From: Lachnospira rogosae
GTDB lineage: Bacteria; Bacillota; Clostridia; Lachnospirales; Lachnospiraceae
Reading direction: 5' to 3'
Assembly: GCF_040096455.1 (NCBI RefSeq)
Contig: NZ_JBBMER010000004.1
Span: 248,001 to 312,000 of the forward strand
Length of the DNA stretch: 64,000 bases
The notes beneath the pieces are model-generated. The model was not told the DNA's origin, searched no databases, and saw nothing but the letters and a program-made list of their open reading frames with translations. A program made the position numbers and the translations under genes. Every line of letters begins with the position of its first letter. Position 1 is the stretch's first letter. Below are positions 27,215-36,220 of this stretch, piece by piece.

Positions 27215-27979
27215 ATGTGTATGGATAATTGTATAAAAAGATATGAAAACAAGATAGTGCTTGTAACCGGAGCTAGCAGAGGAATAGGAGCTGCTATAGC
27301 TGCCCGTTTTGCCAAAGAGGGGGCTGTGGTTATTGTTAATTACAGTGGTAATGATGAGGCAGCAGATAGAACAGTTGAAAATATTCTGGCTGCCAACGGA
27401 AAGGCAGAAAAATACAAGTGTCAGGTTGATTCGTATGAAGAAACTGAAAAAATGATTACATATATAATGGATAAATATAAGAGAATAGACATTCTTATAA
27501 ATAATGCAGGTATAACAAAAGATGGTCTTATCATGAGAATGAAAGAGGAAGATTTTGACAGAGTTATAGATGTTAATCTTAAGGGAACATTTAACTGCAT
27601 AAGACACGTAAGCAGATACATGTTAAAGCAAAGAAGCGGAAGAATAATCAATATGTCATCAGTTGTAGGCATAGCTGGTAATGCAGGACAGGTTAATTAC
27701 AGTGCTTCTAAAGCAGGTGTGATAGGTATTACCAAATCTGCGGCAAAGGAGCTTGCATCGCGAGGAATAACTGTTAATGCAGTTGCACCTGGATATATTG
27801 ATACAGATATGACAAAGGTTTTATCTGATGAACAGAAGAAGTCAGTACTTGATATGATTCCTCTTTCAAGAATGGGAAGCGTGGATGATATAAGCAATGC
27901 TGTAGCATTTCTGGCATCAGATGAAGCAGCATACATAACAGGACAGGTGATATCAGTAGATGGAGGTATGAATATCTGA
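27215..27979 (+). CDS. fabG: 3-oxoacyl-ACP reductase
   Basis: NADPH-dependent reduction of beta-ketoacyl-ACP. It is a 254-residue classical short-chain dehydrogenase: TGASRGIG cofactor loop near residue 17, NNAG, catalytic Ser in NMSSVVG, YxxxK in YSASKAG, and VAPGYIDTDM. AAAGG lies about nine bases before ATG 27215; an alternative in-frame ATG is two codons on. The stop TGA overlaps the fabF ATG by one base (translational coupling). Confidence 0.96.
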   Translation: MCMDNCIKRYENKIVLVTGASRGIGAAIAARFAKEGAVVIVNYSGNDEAADRTVENILAANGKAEKYKCQVDSYEETEKMITYIMDKYKRIDILINNAGITKDGLIMRMKEEDFDRVIDVNLKGTFNCIRHVSRYMLKQRSGRIINMSSVVGIAGNAGQVNYSASKAGVIGITKSAAKELASRGITVNAVAPGYIDTDMTKVLSDEQKKSVLDMIPLSRMGSVDDISNAVAFLASDEAAYITGQVISVDGGMNI

Positions 27980-29211
27980 TGAGAAGAGTAGTTGTTACAG
28001 GTATGGGTGCAATAACACCTATAGGTTTAAGTGTGGATGAATTCTGGAATTCTGTTAAAGAGAATACAGTTGGAATAGATAATATAACAAGATTTGATAC
28101 AACAGATTATAAGGTTAAGCTTGCAGCAGAGGTAAAGGATTTTGATGCTAAGAATTATATGGATTTCAAGGCAGCCAAAAGGATGGAAAAGTTCAGCCAG
28201 TATGCTGTTGCGGCCGCGCATGAGGCTATGAAGGATTCGGGGCTTGATATGGCTAAAGAGGATGCTTTCCGTGTTGGTGTATCAGTAGGCTCTGGTGTTG
28301 GAAGCCTTGAAGCTATGGAAAGCAATCACAAGAAGCTTCTTGAAAAGGGTCCATCTAGGATTAATCCGCTTCTTGTACCTCTTATGATAACTAACATGGC
28401 AGCTGGCAATGTATCAATACAGCTAGGTTTAAAGGGTAAGAATATAAATGTTGTTACAGCATGTGCTACTGGAACTAACTCTATAGGTGAAGGCTATAGA
28501 AGCATACAGCATGGAGAAGCAGATGTTATGTTTGCAGGTGGAACTGAAAGTTCTATATCTCCTATTGGAATCGGTGGTTTTGCTGCGCTTACAGCACTTT
28601 CAACATCTACAGACCCTAAGAGAGCCTCTATCCCATTTGACAAAGAAAGAAATGGCTTTGTCATGGGTGAAGGAGCAGGTGTGGTTGTACTTGAAGAACT
28701 GGAGCATGCTTTAAAGAGAGGAGCGCATATATATGCAGAGATCACAGGCTATGGCTGTTCTTCTGATGCATACCATATAACATCACCTATGGAGGATGGA
28801 AGTGGAGCTGCATATGCTATGACAAGTGCCATGAAGGAAGCAGAAGTAAAACCAGATGATATCGATTATATAAATGCACATGGAACAAGTACCCATCATA
28901 ATGATCTTTTTGAGACAAGGGCGATCAAGCTGGCACTTAAGGATGCAGCTTACAATGTGCCTGTAAGTTCAACAAAATCCATGGTTGGACATCTGCTTGG
29001 TGCAGCGGGCGCAGTTGAGTTCATAGCCTGTGTCAAGTCAATCCAGGATGGTTATATACATCCAAATGTAGGACTATCAGAAACAGAGGAAGAAATGGAT
29101 CTTAATTATGTCAAGGATGAAGGAATCGAAAAGGACGTTGATGTAGTCATGACGAATTCTCTTGGTTTTGGTGGACATAATGCAACTCTTATAGTAAGAA
29201 AGTATTCATAA
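27979..29211 (+). CDS. fabF: Beta-ketoacyl-ACP synthase II
   Basis: Elongating condensing enzyme. It has 410 residues, with Cys162 in VVTACATGTNSIG, the first His in NAHGTSTHHND, the second in SMVGHLLGAAGAVE, and GFGGHNATL at the C-terminus. It starts inside the fabG stop codon. No fabB or fabM is present, so how the organism makes unsaturated fatty acids, if it does, is not shown here. Confidence 0.97.
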   Translation: MRRVVVTGMGAITPIGLSVDEFWNSVKENTVGIDNITRFDTTDYKVKLAAEVKDFDAKNYMDFKAAKRMEKFSQYAVAAAHEAMKDSGLDMAKEDAFRVGVSVGSGVGSLEAMESNHKKLLEKGPSRINPLLVPLMITNMAAGNVSIQLGLKGKNINVVTACATGTNSIGEGYRSIQHGEADVMFAGGTESSISPIGIGGFAALTALSTSTDPKRASIPFDKERNGFVMGEGAGVVVLEELEHALKRGAHIYAEITGYGCSSDAYHITSPMEDGSGAAYAMTSAMKEAEVKPDDIDYINAHGTSTHHNDLFETRAIKLALKDAAYNVPVSSTKSMVGHLLGAAGAVEFIACVKSIQDGYIHPNVGLSETEEEMDLNYVKDEGIEKDVDVVMTNSLGFGGHNATLIVRKYS

Positions 29212-29306
29212 TATGATGAACGCTTAAAGTACATAAGTAGATTGCTGGTGAGATATATGGAATACCAGAATATGAATAAAAGGTCATGAAGAAATGGAGA
29301 TAATAT

Positions 29307-29765
29307 ATGGAATTAGAAAATGTAATAAAGCTCATTAATGCTGTATCAGAATCTTCACTTACAAGCTTTAGCATGGAAGATGGCGACACTAAGCTTTCGC
29401 TTGGCGCTGACAGAAGTGACAGGGCAGCTGTTAAAGAAACTGCCGGTGCTGATGATATAGTTAATAGCGATAACGGCAATGAATCAGGATTGAATAAATC
29501 GGACATTAAAACTTCTGATGATAATGTGCTTACTGTTAATTCACCACTTGTAGGTGTATTTTACAGTTCAGCATCTCCGGAAGCTGATGCATATGTAGCA
29601 ATAGGTGACAGGGTTAAAAAAGGTCAGGTAATCGGTATAGTAGAAGCAATGAAGCTTATGAATGAGATTGAAAGTGATTATGATGGTGTGGTTACTGATA
29701 TTCTTGTAGATAATGAACAGATGGTTGAATATGGACAGCCTATGTTTGTTATAAAACCAGTCTGA
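29307..29765 (+). CDS. accB: Biotin carboxyl carrier protein of acetyl-CoA carboxylase
   Basis: Carries CO2 on biotin between AccC and AccDA. It has 152 residues: a short N-terminal segment, an acidic linker (about 35-75), then the biotinyl domain with Lys116 in IVEAMKLMNEI. GGAG precedes the ATG. A strong hairpin follows before fabZ. The split of the acc genes around fabZ is usual in clostridial fab clusters. Confidence 0.96.
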   Translation: MELENVIKLINAVSESSLTSFSMEDGDTKLSLGADRSDRAAVKETAGADDIVNSDNGNESGLNKSDIKTSDDNVLTVNSPLVGVFYSSASPEADAYVAIGDRVKKGQVIGIVEAMKLMNEIESDYDGVVTDILVDNEQMVEYGQPMFVIKPV

Positions 29766-29771
29766 CAATAC

Positions 29772-29805
29772 GTCGGTATCAAAGGCATGGGTTTTTGATA
29801 CCGAC
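29772..29805 (+). promoter_or_regulatory. Perfect 12-bp intercistronic hairpin between accB and fabZ
   Basis: Arms 29772-29783 and 29794-29805 are exact complements with a ten-base loop. No T-run follows, so it is more likely an mRNA processing or stability element than a terminator. Part of it (29777-29806) resembles the element before acpP. Confidence 0.6.
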
Positions 29806-29848
29806 ATTATATATATGAAATTCGATTATTTAATATAAGGAGTTAAGT

Positions 29849-30271
29849 ATGCTTACAACAAAGGAAATAATGGATATTATACCACACAGACATCCTTTTC
29901 TGCTTGTGGATACGATAGATGAACTTGAGCCTGGAATAAAGGCAACAGGATATAAGTGTATTACATATGATGAGCCTTATTTTGCAGGACATTTTCCAGC
30001 TGAGCCTGTTATGCCGGGGGTCCTTCAGATAGAGGCATGCGCACAGGTAGGCGCTGTTGCGATACTTTCGCTGGAAGAAAACAAAGGTAAAACAGCATAT
30101 TTTGGTGCAGTTAATAATGCAAGATTTAAAAGAAAAGTAGTTCCTGGTGATAAACTTAAGATGGAATGTGAGATTATAAAGAAAAAAGGACCAGTTGGCG
30201 TGGGAAAGGCTGTTGCGACGGTAGATGGCGAGGTTGCACTTACAGCAGAGCTTACATTTATGGTAGGTTAA
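29849..30271 (+). CDS. fabZ: 3-hydroxyacyl-ACP dehydratase
   Basis: Removes water from beta-hydroxyacyl-ACP. A 140-residue hot-dog-fold protein with IPHRHPFLLVD, the active-site His in FAGHFPAEPVMPGVLQIEA and the later KRKVVPGDKL strand. Length and motifs fit FabZ rather than the isomerising FabA. AAGGAG precedes the ATG. Confidence 0.97.
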   Translation: MLTTKEIMDIIPHRHPFLLVDTIDELEPGIKATGYKCITYDEPYFAGHFPAEPVMPGVLQIEACAQVGAVAILSLEENKGKTAYFGAVNNARFKRKVVPGDKLKMECEIIKKKGPVGVGKAVATVDGEVALTAELTFMVG

Positions 30272-30331
30272 TCCGTCTGATGTTATAAATATAATATGTG
30301 GATTATGGAATGATTATAAGGAGATGAAGCT

Positions 30332-31687
30332 GTGTTTAATAAGATATTGATAGCGAACAGAGGCGAAATAGCTGTTAGAATAATAAGAGCCTGTAGGGAA
30401 ATGGGTATACAGACAGTTGCAGTATATTCTGAGGCGGATAAGGAAGCACTTCATACGCAGCTGGCTGATGAGAGTGTATGTATAGGAAAGGCAGCAGCTA
30501 AGGATAGTTACCTTAATATGGAAAGAATATTGAGTGCAACAGTAGCTACACATGCAGATGCAATACATCCAGGCTTTGGATTTCTTTCTGAAAACAGTAA
30601 GTTTGCATCATTATGTGAAAAATGTAACATCACATTTATAGGTCCAGATTCAGATATCATAGAGAAAACAGGTAATAAACAGGAAGCAAGAAATACAATG
30701 ATATCAGCAGGTATTCCAGTTATTCCAGGAACCAAAGAACCAGTTATGGATGCAGAAAGAGGAAAAGAGCTTGCAGACAATATAGGTTATCCTGTTATGG
30801 TTAAAGCTGCACTTGGCGGCGGTGGCAAGGGGATGCGTGTTGTATATACAAAAGAAGATTTTAAAAGGGAATTCGATAACGCACAGAGAGAAGCTGTGAA
30901 TGGCTTTGCTGATGGCACAATGTATATAGAAAAATATATAGAAAAGCCAAGACATATAGAGTTCCAGATATTAGCTGATAAATATGGAAATACAATTCAT
31001 CTTGGTGAAAGAGATTGTTCAATACAAAGAAATCACCAGAAGTTAGTTGAGGAATCACCCTCTCCTGCGTTGAATGATGAATTAAGAAAGAGAATGGGAG
31101 ATACTGCAGTGGCAGTGGCTAAGGCAGTTAACTATGAAAATGCAGGAACAGTTGAGTTTCTTCTTGACAAAAACGACAATTATTACTTTATGGAGGTAAA
31201 TACCCGTATTCAGGTCGAGCATGGTATAACGGAACTTGTGACAGGTGTTGATCTTATAAAGGAACAGATAAAGATAGCAGCCGGCGAAAGTCTTGGTATT
31301 AAGCAGGAGGATGTAAGGATACATGGTGCTGCCATAGAAATAAGAATCAATGCTGAAAACCCTGAAAAGAACTTTGCACCTAATCCGGGAACAATAAAGA
31401 ATATACATATACCAGGTGGTAATGGTGTAAGAATAGATACTGCAGTTTATAGTGGATATACGATACCTCCTTTTTATGATTCCATGATAATGAAGGTTAT
31501 GACATATGCAAACGACAGGAAAACAGTGATTGAGAAGATGAGAAGTGTCCTTGGCGAGATTATTATTGAAGGTGTCACAACAAATACAGATTTTATGTAT
31601 GATATATGCCAGAATGAGAAGTTTATTAAAGGTGATGTCAGTACAGATTTCATACCAGAGGAGTATCCACAGGTATGTAAAAAATAG
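30332..31687 (+). CDS. accC: Acetyl-CoA carboxylase, biotin carboxylase subunit
   Basis: ATP-dependent carboxylation of the AccB biotin. It has 451 residues, beginning FNKILIANRGEIAVRIIRAC, with the ATP-grasp glycine loop GGGGKGMRVV, the EMNTRIQVEH-type catalytic motif (here FMEVNTRIQVEHGITE) and the RIERD-like loop GERDCSIQRNHQKLVEE. The start is GTG 30332 behind AAGGAGATG. It lies 44 bases before accDA. Confidence 0.97.
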   Translation: MFNKILIANRGEIAVRIIRACREMGIQTVAVYSEADKEALHTQLADESVCIGKAAAKDSYLNMERILSATVATHADAIHPGFGFLSENSKFASLCEKCNITFIGPDSDIIEKTGNKQEARNTMISAGIPVIPGTKEPVMDAERGKELADNIGYPVMVKAALGGGGKGMRVVYTKEDFKREFDNAQREAVNGFADGTMYIEKYIEKPRHIEFQILADKYGNTIHLGERDCSIQRNHQKLVEESPSPALNDELRKRMGDTAVAVAKAVNYENAGTVEFLLDKNDNYYFMEVNTRIQVEHGITELVTGVDLIKEQIKIAAGESLGIKQEDVRIHGAAIEIRINAENPEKNFAPNPGTIKNIHIPGGNGVRIDTAVYSGYTIPPFYDSMIMKVMTYANDRKTVIEKMRSVLGEIIIEGVTTNTDFMYDICQNEKFIKGDVSTDFIPEEYPQVCKK

Positions 31688-31731
31688 TTGTTCGTTATGC
31701 ACAGTAAGAGTGCGTGGAAATGAGGATTTAT

Positions 31732-33519
31732 ATGCAGATAAAAGGCTTGTTTAAAAAGAATATCCATAAAAATAAAATCAACAATCTGGATAGCAGTAAT
31801 ATAAATGTTCCAGATGGATTATATACGAAATGTCCGGTTTGTTCAAAAATAATTTTAACAGAGGACATGTATCTGAATAATTGTGTATGTCCGGAATGTG
31901 GATATTATATGAAGCTGGATGCCAGAACAAGGATATCCATGGTAGTGGATAAGAATACATTTTCAGAATGGGATACTAACATTGAAGAGAGCAATCCATG
32001 TGAATACCCAGGTTATGAGGAGAAAATCCAGAATCTTAAAAGAAAAACAAATCTTGATGAGGCAGTAATAACCGGTGTTGGAAAGATAGATGGCAGCAAA
32101 GCTGTTATAGGTGTCTGTGATACAAGATTTCTTATGGGCAGCATGGGCGAAGTTGTAGGTGAAAAGCTTACACGGGCAGTTGAGAAGGCTACAGAGCAGA
32201 AGCTGCCGGTTATTATATTTACATGCTCAGGCGGAGCCAGGATGCAGGAGGGAATAGTATCTCTTATGCAGATGGCAAAGATAAGTGCCGCATTAAAAAA
32301 ACATGATGAGGCAGGACTTTTATATATCACTGTTCTTACTGACCCTACAACTGGAGGTGTAACTGCAAGCTTTGCTATGCTTGGAGATATTATACTTGCA
32401 GAGCCAGGTGCCCTTATAGGTTTTGCAGGACCAAGAGTTATCAGACAGACTATAGGACAGGAACTGCCAGAAGGGTTTCAGAGAGCTGAATTTCTGTTAG
32501 AGCACGGCTTTGTGGATGCGATAGTTAAAAGGGATGAGCTAAAGAAGACACTTGCGCATCTGCTTGACATACATAAGTACAGTGGAGCTTATACAGAAGT
32601 TAAAGAAAATGTGGATACATACCGGAGCAATTCAGATATTATGAAGAAGTATCTTGAGTATCTTGATAATATATATTTCAAAAAGATAGATAGAGAAGAA
32701 GAAAAAAAGGCTGAGGCTGATAATAATCTGTATAATGAGTATGATGTATGGGAAAAGGTTGAAATAGCAAGAAGCAGTGAAAGACCTAATGCCGCAGATT
32801 ACATAGAAAAAATAACTAAAGATTTTTTTGAACTTCATGGTGACAGAAACTTTTGTGATGATAAAGCAATAATAGGTGGAATCGCAACATTTGGCGGCAT
32901 TCCTGTAACAGTCATAGGACATATGAAGGGTAAGACTACTAAAGAGAATATATCAAGAAACTTTGGAATGCCTAATCCCGAAGGGTATAGAAAGGCACTA
33001 AGGCTTATGAAGCAGGCTGAAAAATTTAACAGACCGGTTATATGTTTTATAGACACTCCAGGAGCATATTGCGGTCTTGGTGCAGAAGAGCGAGGCCAGG
33101 GAGAAGCTATAGCAAAGAATCTGTATGAAATGAGCAGTCTTACAGTTCCGGTATTGTCAATAGTAACTGGCGAAGGTGGAAGCGGTGGTGCACTTGCACT
33201 AGGTGTTGCCAATGAGGTATGGATGATGGAGAATTCCATATATTCAATACTTTCACCAGAAGGCTTTGCATCGATACTGTGGAAGGATTCTAAGAAAGCA
33301 AAAGAGGCTGCGGAAATAATGAAGCTGACGGCAGCAGATTTATATGAGCTTGGCATAATAGAGAAGGTCATTCCGGAATATCAGGTTATAAATGAAAATA
33401 ATATAAAAAGAGTGACATTATATATGAAACGCATGATATGTGATTTTATGTACAGATATATTGATATGGACAAGGAAGAACTTGCAAGACAGCGGTATAA
33501 CAGATTCAGGAAAATGTAA
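31732..33519 (+). CDS. accDA: Acetyl-CoA carboxyltransferase, fused beta and alpha subunits
   Basis: Transfers the carboxyl group from biotin to acetyl-CoA. One 595-residue chain joins AccD (about 1-290) and AccA (about 325-595). The N-terminus has the AccD zinc ribbon, Cys34, Cys37, Cys53, Cys56. The beta domain shows CSGGARMQEG and PTTGGVTASFAMLGD; the alpha domain shows ELHGDRNFCDD, DTPGAYCGLGAEERGQGEAIA and GEGGSGGALALGVAN. ATG 31732 is used because GAGGA lies five bases upstream. It ends the cluster. A true frame-continuous fusion, not a frameshift, is seen: no stop or second ribosome site occurs at the junction. Confidence 0.95.
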   Translation: MQIKGLFKKNIHKNKINNLDSSNINVPDGLYTKCPVCSKIILTEDMYLNNCVCPECGYYMKLDARTRISMVVDKNTFSEWDTNIEESNPCEYPGYEEKIQNLKRKTNLDEAVITGVGKIDGSKAVIGVCDTRFLMGSMGEVVGEKLTRAVEKATEQKLPVIIFTCSGGARMQEGIVSLMQMAKISAALKKHDEAGLLYITVLTDPTTGGVTASFAMLGDIILAEPGALIGFAGPRVIRQTIGQELPEGFQRAEFLLEHGFVDAIVKRDELKKTLAHLLDIHKYSGAYTEVKENVDTYRSNSDIMKKYLEYLDNIYFKKIDREEEKKAEADNNLYNEYDVWEKVEIARSSERPNAADYIEKITKDFFELHGDRNFCDDKAIIGGIATFGGIPVTVIGHMKGKTTKENISRNFGMPNPEGYRKALRLMKQAEKFNRPVICFIDTPGAYCGLGAEERGQGEAIAKNLYEMSSLTVPVLSIVTGEGGSGGALALGVANEVWMMENSIYSILSPEGFASILWKDSKKAKEAAEIMKLTAADLYELGIIEKVIPEYQVINENNIKRVTLYMKRMICDFMYRYIDMDKEELARQRYNRFRKM

Positions 33520-33556
33520 GAAAGCACTAAATCTATTACATTTTTTTATGGTTGTA

Positions 33557-33612
33557 TTAATATAATTGTGTTAATATGATTATGTTAATGTGATTGTTTT
33601 AATGTGATTGCG
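33557..33612 (+). repeat. Four tandem 14-bp repeats
   Basis: Four consecutive 14-base units, consensus TTAATRTGATTGTG, in exact register at 33557, 33571, 33585 and 33599. They lie between the end of accDA and the ribosome site of the next gene. The function is unknown; they could be a repeated protein-binding site or slippage product. Confidence 0.85.
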
Positions 33613-33660
33613 TAGGAAGATTACGGAATTGTTATATCTAAACAGAAAGAAGGAATATAT

Positions 33661-34533
33661 ATGTCATATGGATACAGACAATACAGGGATACTGCTCATA
33701 GATGGACACAGATAGGTGTTGGTTTAATATCTGTAATAGCAGGTCTTATACTTATTGTATGTGTAACGGCACCTATGTATGTCTCAAGCATGTTAAAGGA
33801 TGCAGGACTGTCAGCTGCTATATCGCACCGTTTTATGGATACTGTTTTTGATTCACTTGGGGATAATATGGAGGCGTTATCCAGAATTCAGACAAGTATA
33901 GAGGATTCTAAGATAGTAGACAGAATAGCACAGAAATATACAACGGCTATGGTTGACGGGATGCTTAAAGAAAAATCCTTTGATGATATAGAGATTAATA
34001 TAGATGCAGAGCTGGATGAGCTTATGGATATGACATATAACAAAATAGCATCTAATATCAATATGGGAAATATACAGGAAACAATAGTCAGGGCAGCTCT
34101 TAGCTATAGTAAAAATGCTGCAAATGAGGCTATAAATAATTATGCCAGTGGTATATATGGTGATATATCTTATCGTCTGCAGCCGCTTATAAAGGTATAT
34201 GGAATAATAACGTCTGTTGTGTTTAAGATATTGATGCTTTTAATATATATCACATTATTGATTGTTATCATTGCATTTAATCCTGTCAGGGTTGTAAGGT
34301 ACACACTCCCATGTATATTTGTCATAACAGGTGGTATATATATTTTTATTGCAAATATAATTGGAAACAGATGTATGGCGGCTGTAAGTAACAGATATCT
34401 AGGAAGAACTGTGTTTATAGATACTCAGATTGCTTATAGGGTTATGGGTGTTATGTGTATACTGGCAGCAGCTTCTTATGTTATTACTTTGATATATGGA
34501 ATGGTTGTGAAAAACAGGAGAAAAAGAATATAG
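33661..34533 (+). CDS. Hypothetical membrane protein with large extracytoplasmic domain
   Basis: A 290-residue protein I do not recognise. One hydrophobic helix lies near residues 18-40, then a ~145-residue helical, acidic extracytoplasmic stretch (about 41-180), then three helices (about 182-208, 214-236, 260-284) and a basic tail KNRRKRI. GAAGGAA precedes the ATG. It follows the fab/acc cluster after the 14-bp repeats, and a bidirectional terminator separates it from argG. Confidence 0.7.
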   Translation: MSYGYRQYRDTAHRWTQIGVGLISVIAGLILIVCVTAPMYVSSMLKDAGLSAAISHRFMDTVFDSLGDNMEALSRIQTSIEDSKIVDRIAQKYTTAMVDGMLKEKSFDDIEINIDAELDELMDMTYNKIASNINMGNIQETIVRAALSYSKNAANEAINNYASGIYGDISYRLQPLIKVYGIITSVVFKILMLLIYITLLIVIIAFNPVRVVRYTLPCIFVITGGIYIFIANIIGNRCMAAVSNRYLGRTVFIDTQIAYRVMGVMCILAAASYVITLIYGMVVKNRRKRI

Positions 34534-34621
34534 AAATATCTGAGATTAATGTTTGATAAGAGTTTATTAGAGTTTATAAGAGCTTATAAAAACTCATAAA
34601 ACATTATAAAAGATGAAAAAT

Positions 34622-34651
34622 GGAGCTGCTACATATATATGTGGCAGCTCC
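34622..34651. terminator. Bidirectional terminator between the membrane protein gene and argG
   Basis: GGAGCTGC...GCAGCTCC arms pair over 13 positions (one G-U). T-rich tracts follow on both strands (GATTTTGTTTT on plus, ATTTTTCATCTTTT on minus), suiting both convergent genes. Confidence 0.85.
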
Positions 34652-34695
34652 TGATTTTGTTTTATAATACTTGTTATATAATATTTTTTAAAGTA

Positions 34696-35922
34696 TTATT
34701 TGTTATTCTTCTTTTCGTTCTCAAGCTTCTTCATAGCTCTTACCTTAAGTGAAAGACCAAAGAGGTTGATGAAACCATCAGCATCATGGTGGTCATAAAG
34801 GTCTCCAGTTGTGAATGAAGCGATAGATTCGTTATATAATGAATATGGAGATGTTGTACCAGCTTTGATAATGTTGCCCTTGTAAAGCTTGAACTTAACT
34901 TCACCAGTTACGTATTCCTGTGTCTTTTCGACAAATGCCTGAAGTGCTTCACGAAGAGGTGTTTCCCACTTTCCTTCGTATACAACCTGAGCGAACTTGT
35001 TAGCAACATTAATCTTCTCTGCTGTTGTATCCCTGTCAAGAACTAATTCTTCAAGCTGCTGATGAGCTTCGTAAAGAATAGTTCCACCAGGTGTTTCATA
35101 TACACCACGTGACTTCATACCAACAACACGGTTCTCAACGATATCAATTATACCAATGCCGTGCTTGCCGCCAAGTCTGTTAAGTTCTCTGATGATATCA
35201 GAAACCTTCATCTTCTTGCCGTTAACAGATGTAGGAACACCCTTTTCAAATGTCATTGTTACATATTCGCCTTCATCTGGAGCTTCTTCTGGTGTGCATC
35301 CAAGAACAAGAAGGTGCTTATAGTTAGGCTCATTAGCTGGATCTTCAAGCTCAAGACCTTCGTGGCTTATATGCCAGATGTTACGGTCACGGCTGTAGCT
35401 TGAGTCAGGGCTGAATGGAAGGTGAATACCGTGCTGTCTGCAATATTCGATTTCATCTTCACGAGACTGTAATGTCCATCTTGAATCTCTCCAAGGAGCG
35501 ATAATCTGGATATCTGGAGCTAAAGCCTTGATTGTAAGCTCAAATCTGATCTGGTCATTACCCTTACCTGTAGCACCATGGCAGATAGCAACAGCACCTT
35601 CTTTACGGGCAATTTCAACAAGTCTTTTGGCAATGATAGGTCTTGCCATTGATGTACCAAGTAAATATTTATTTTCATAAACTGCGTGAGCCTGTACACA
35701 TGGAACGATGTAGTTATCGCAGAATTCATCTGTGATGTCTTCGATATATAACTTGGCAGCTCCACAAGATAAAGCTCTTTCTTCAAGTCCGTCTAATTCC
35801 TCTTCCTGACCGCAATCTGCACATACACAGATAACATCATAGTCGAAAGTTTCCTTTAACCAAGGAATGATTGCTGTAGTATCAAGACCACCTGAATAAG
35901 CAAGAACAACTTTCTCTTTCAT
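34696..35922 (-). CDS. argG: Argininosuccinate synthase
   Basis: Joins citrulline and aspartate with ATP to form argininosuccinate. It has 408 residues, with the PP-loop AYSGGLDTT near residue 8, CHGATGKGNDQIRFE, and SYSRDRNIWHISHEGLELEDP, all standard for ArgG. GGAGGTACAT precedes the ATG on the minus strand. It is divergent from argC, sharing a 298-base control region. argH, usually adjacent, is absent from the window. Confidence 0.97.
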   Translation of the reverse strand: MKEKVVLAYSGGLDTTAIIPWLKETFDYDVICVCADCGQEEELDGLEERALSCGAAKLYIEDITDEFCDNYIVPCVQAHAVYENKYLLGTSMARPIIAKRLVEIARKEGAVAICHGATGKGNDQIRFELTIKALAPDIQIIAPWRDSRWTLQSREDEIEYCRQHGIHLPFSPDSSYSRDRNIWHISHEGLELEDPANEPNYKHLLVLGCTPEEAPDEGEYVTMTFEKGVPTSVNGKKMKVSDIIRELNRLGGKHGIGIIDIVENRVVGMKSRGVYETPGGTILYEAHQQLEELVLDRDTTAEKINVANKFAQVVYEGKWETPLREALQAFVEKTQEYVTGEVKFKLYKGNIIKAGTTSPYSLYNESIASFTTGDLYDHHDADGFINLFGLSLKVRAMKKLENEKKNNK

Positions 35923-36065
35923 TATTAATGTACCTCCATATAATTAAGTAATAGGTTTAATTATGTAATAAATATTATGTAGTAAATAATGCTATTACAA
36001 AGTGTAAAACTCTGCTGATTATAATAAACTACTTATTATGAAAATGCAATAGGTAAAAATGTATA

Positions 36066-36096
36066 TTATGCAATTTTATGCAATAATATTGCATAA
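36066..36096. promoter_or_regulatory. Large palindromic operator between argG and argC
   Basis: A 21-base perfect palindrome at 36076-36096 (arms TTATGCAATA/TATTGCATAA) is preceded by a third half-site TTATGCAATT at 36066, exactly ten bases (one helical turn) upstream. It lies in the divergent arg control region, 25 bases before the argC -35. A regulator of arginine synthesis (ArgR/AhrC type) is the natural candidate. Confidence 0.6.
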
Positions 36097-36120
36097 ATAT
36101 AAAAAATAATGAATAAACAC

Positions 36121-36148
36121 TTTACATAGAAAAAAAAGTTGTTATAAT
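36121..36148 (+). promoter_or_regulatory. Promoter of argCJBD
   Basis: TTTACA (36121-36126) and TATAAT (36143-36148) with a 16-base spacer. TGAATAAACAC abuts the -35. Confidence 0.75.
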
Positions 36149-36190
36149 GGAACTTGTCATTTTTATTGATGAATAATATATGTACACGAA

Positions 36191-36208
36191 TGAATAAATA
36201 AACATTCA
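36191..36208 (+). promoter_or_regulatory. ARG-box-like dyad before argC
   Basis: TGAATAAATAAACATTCA, a perfect TGAAT/ATTCA dyad with eight bases between the arms, ending four bases before the argC ribosome site. Related TGAATAA half-sites are at 36110 and 36170. Spacing differs from the classical ARG box, so it is tentative. Confidence 0.45.
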
Positions 36209-36220
36209 GATGGAGGACGT

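Noticed and set aside
32835..33371. Long minus-strand reading frames inside accDA and other genes
   Set aside because: They are shadows of strongly conserved plus-strand genes, lack ribosome sites and give serine/proline-rich, family-less products.
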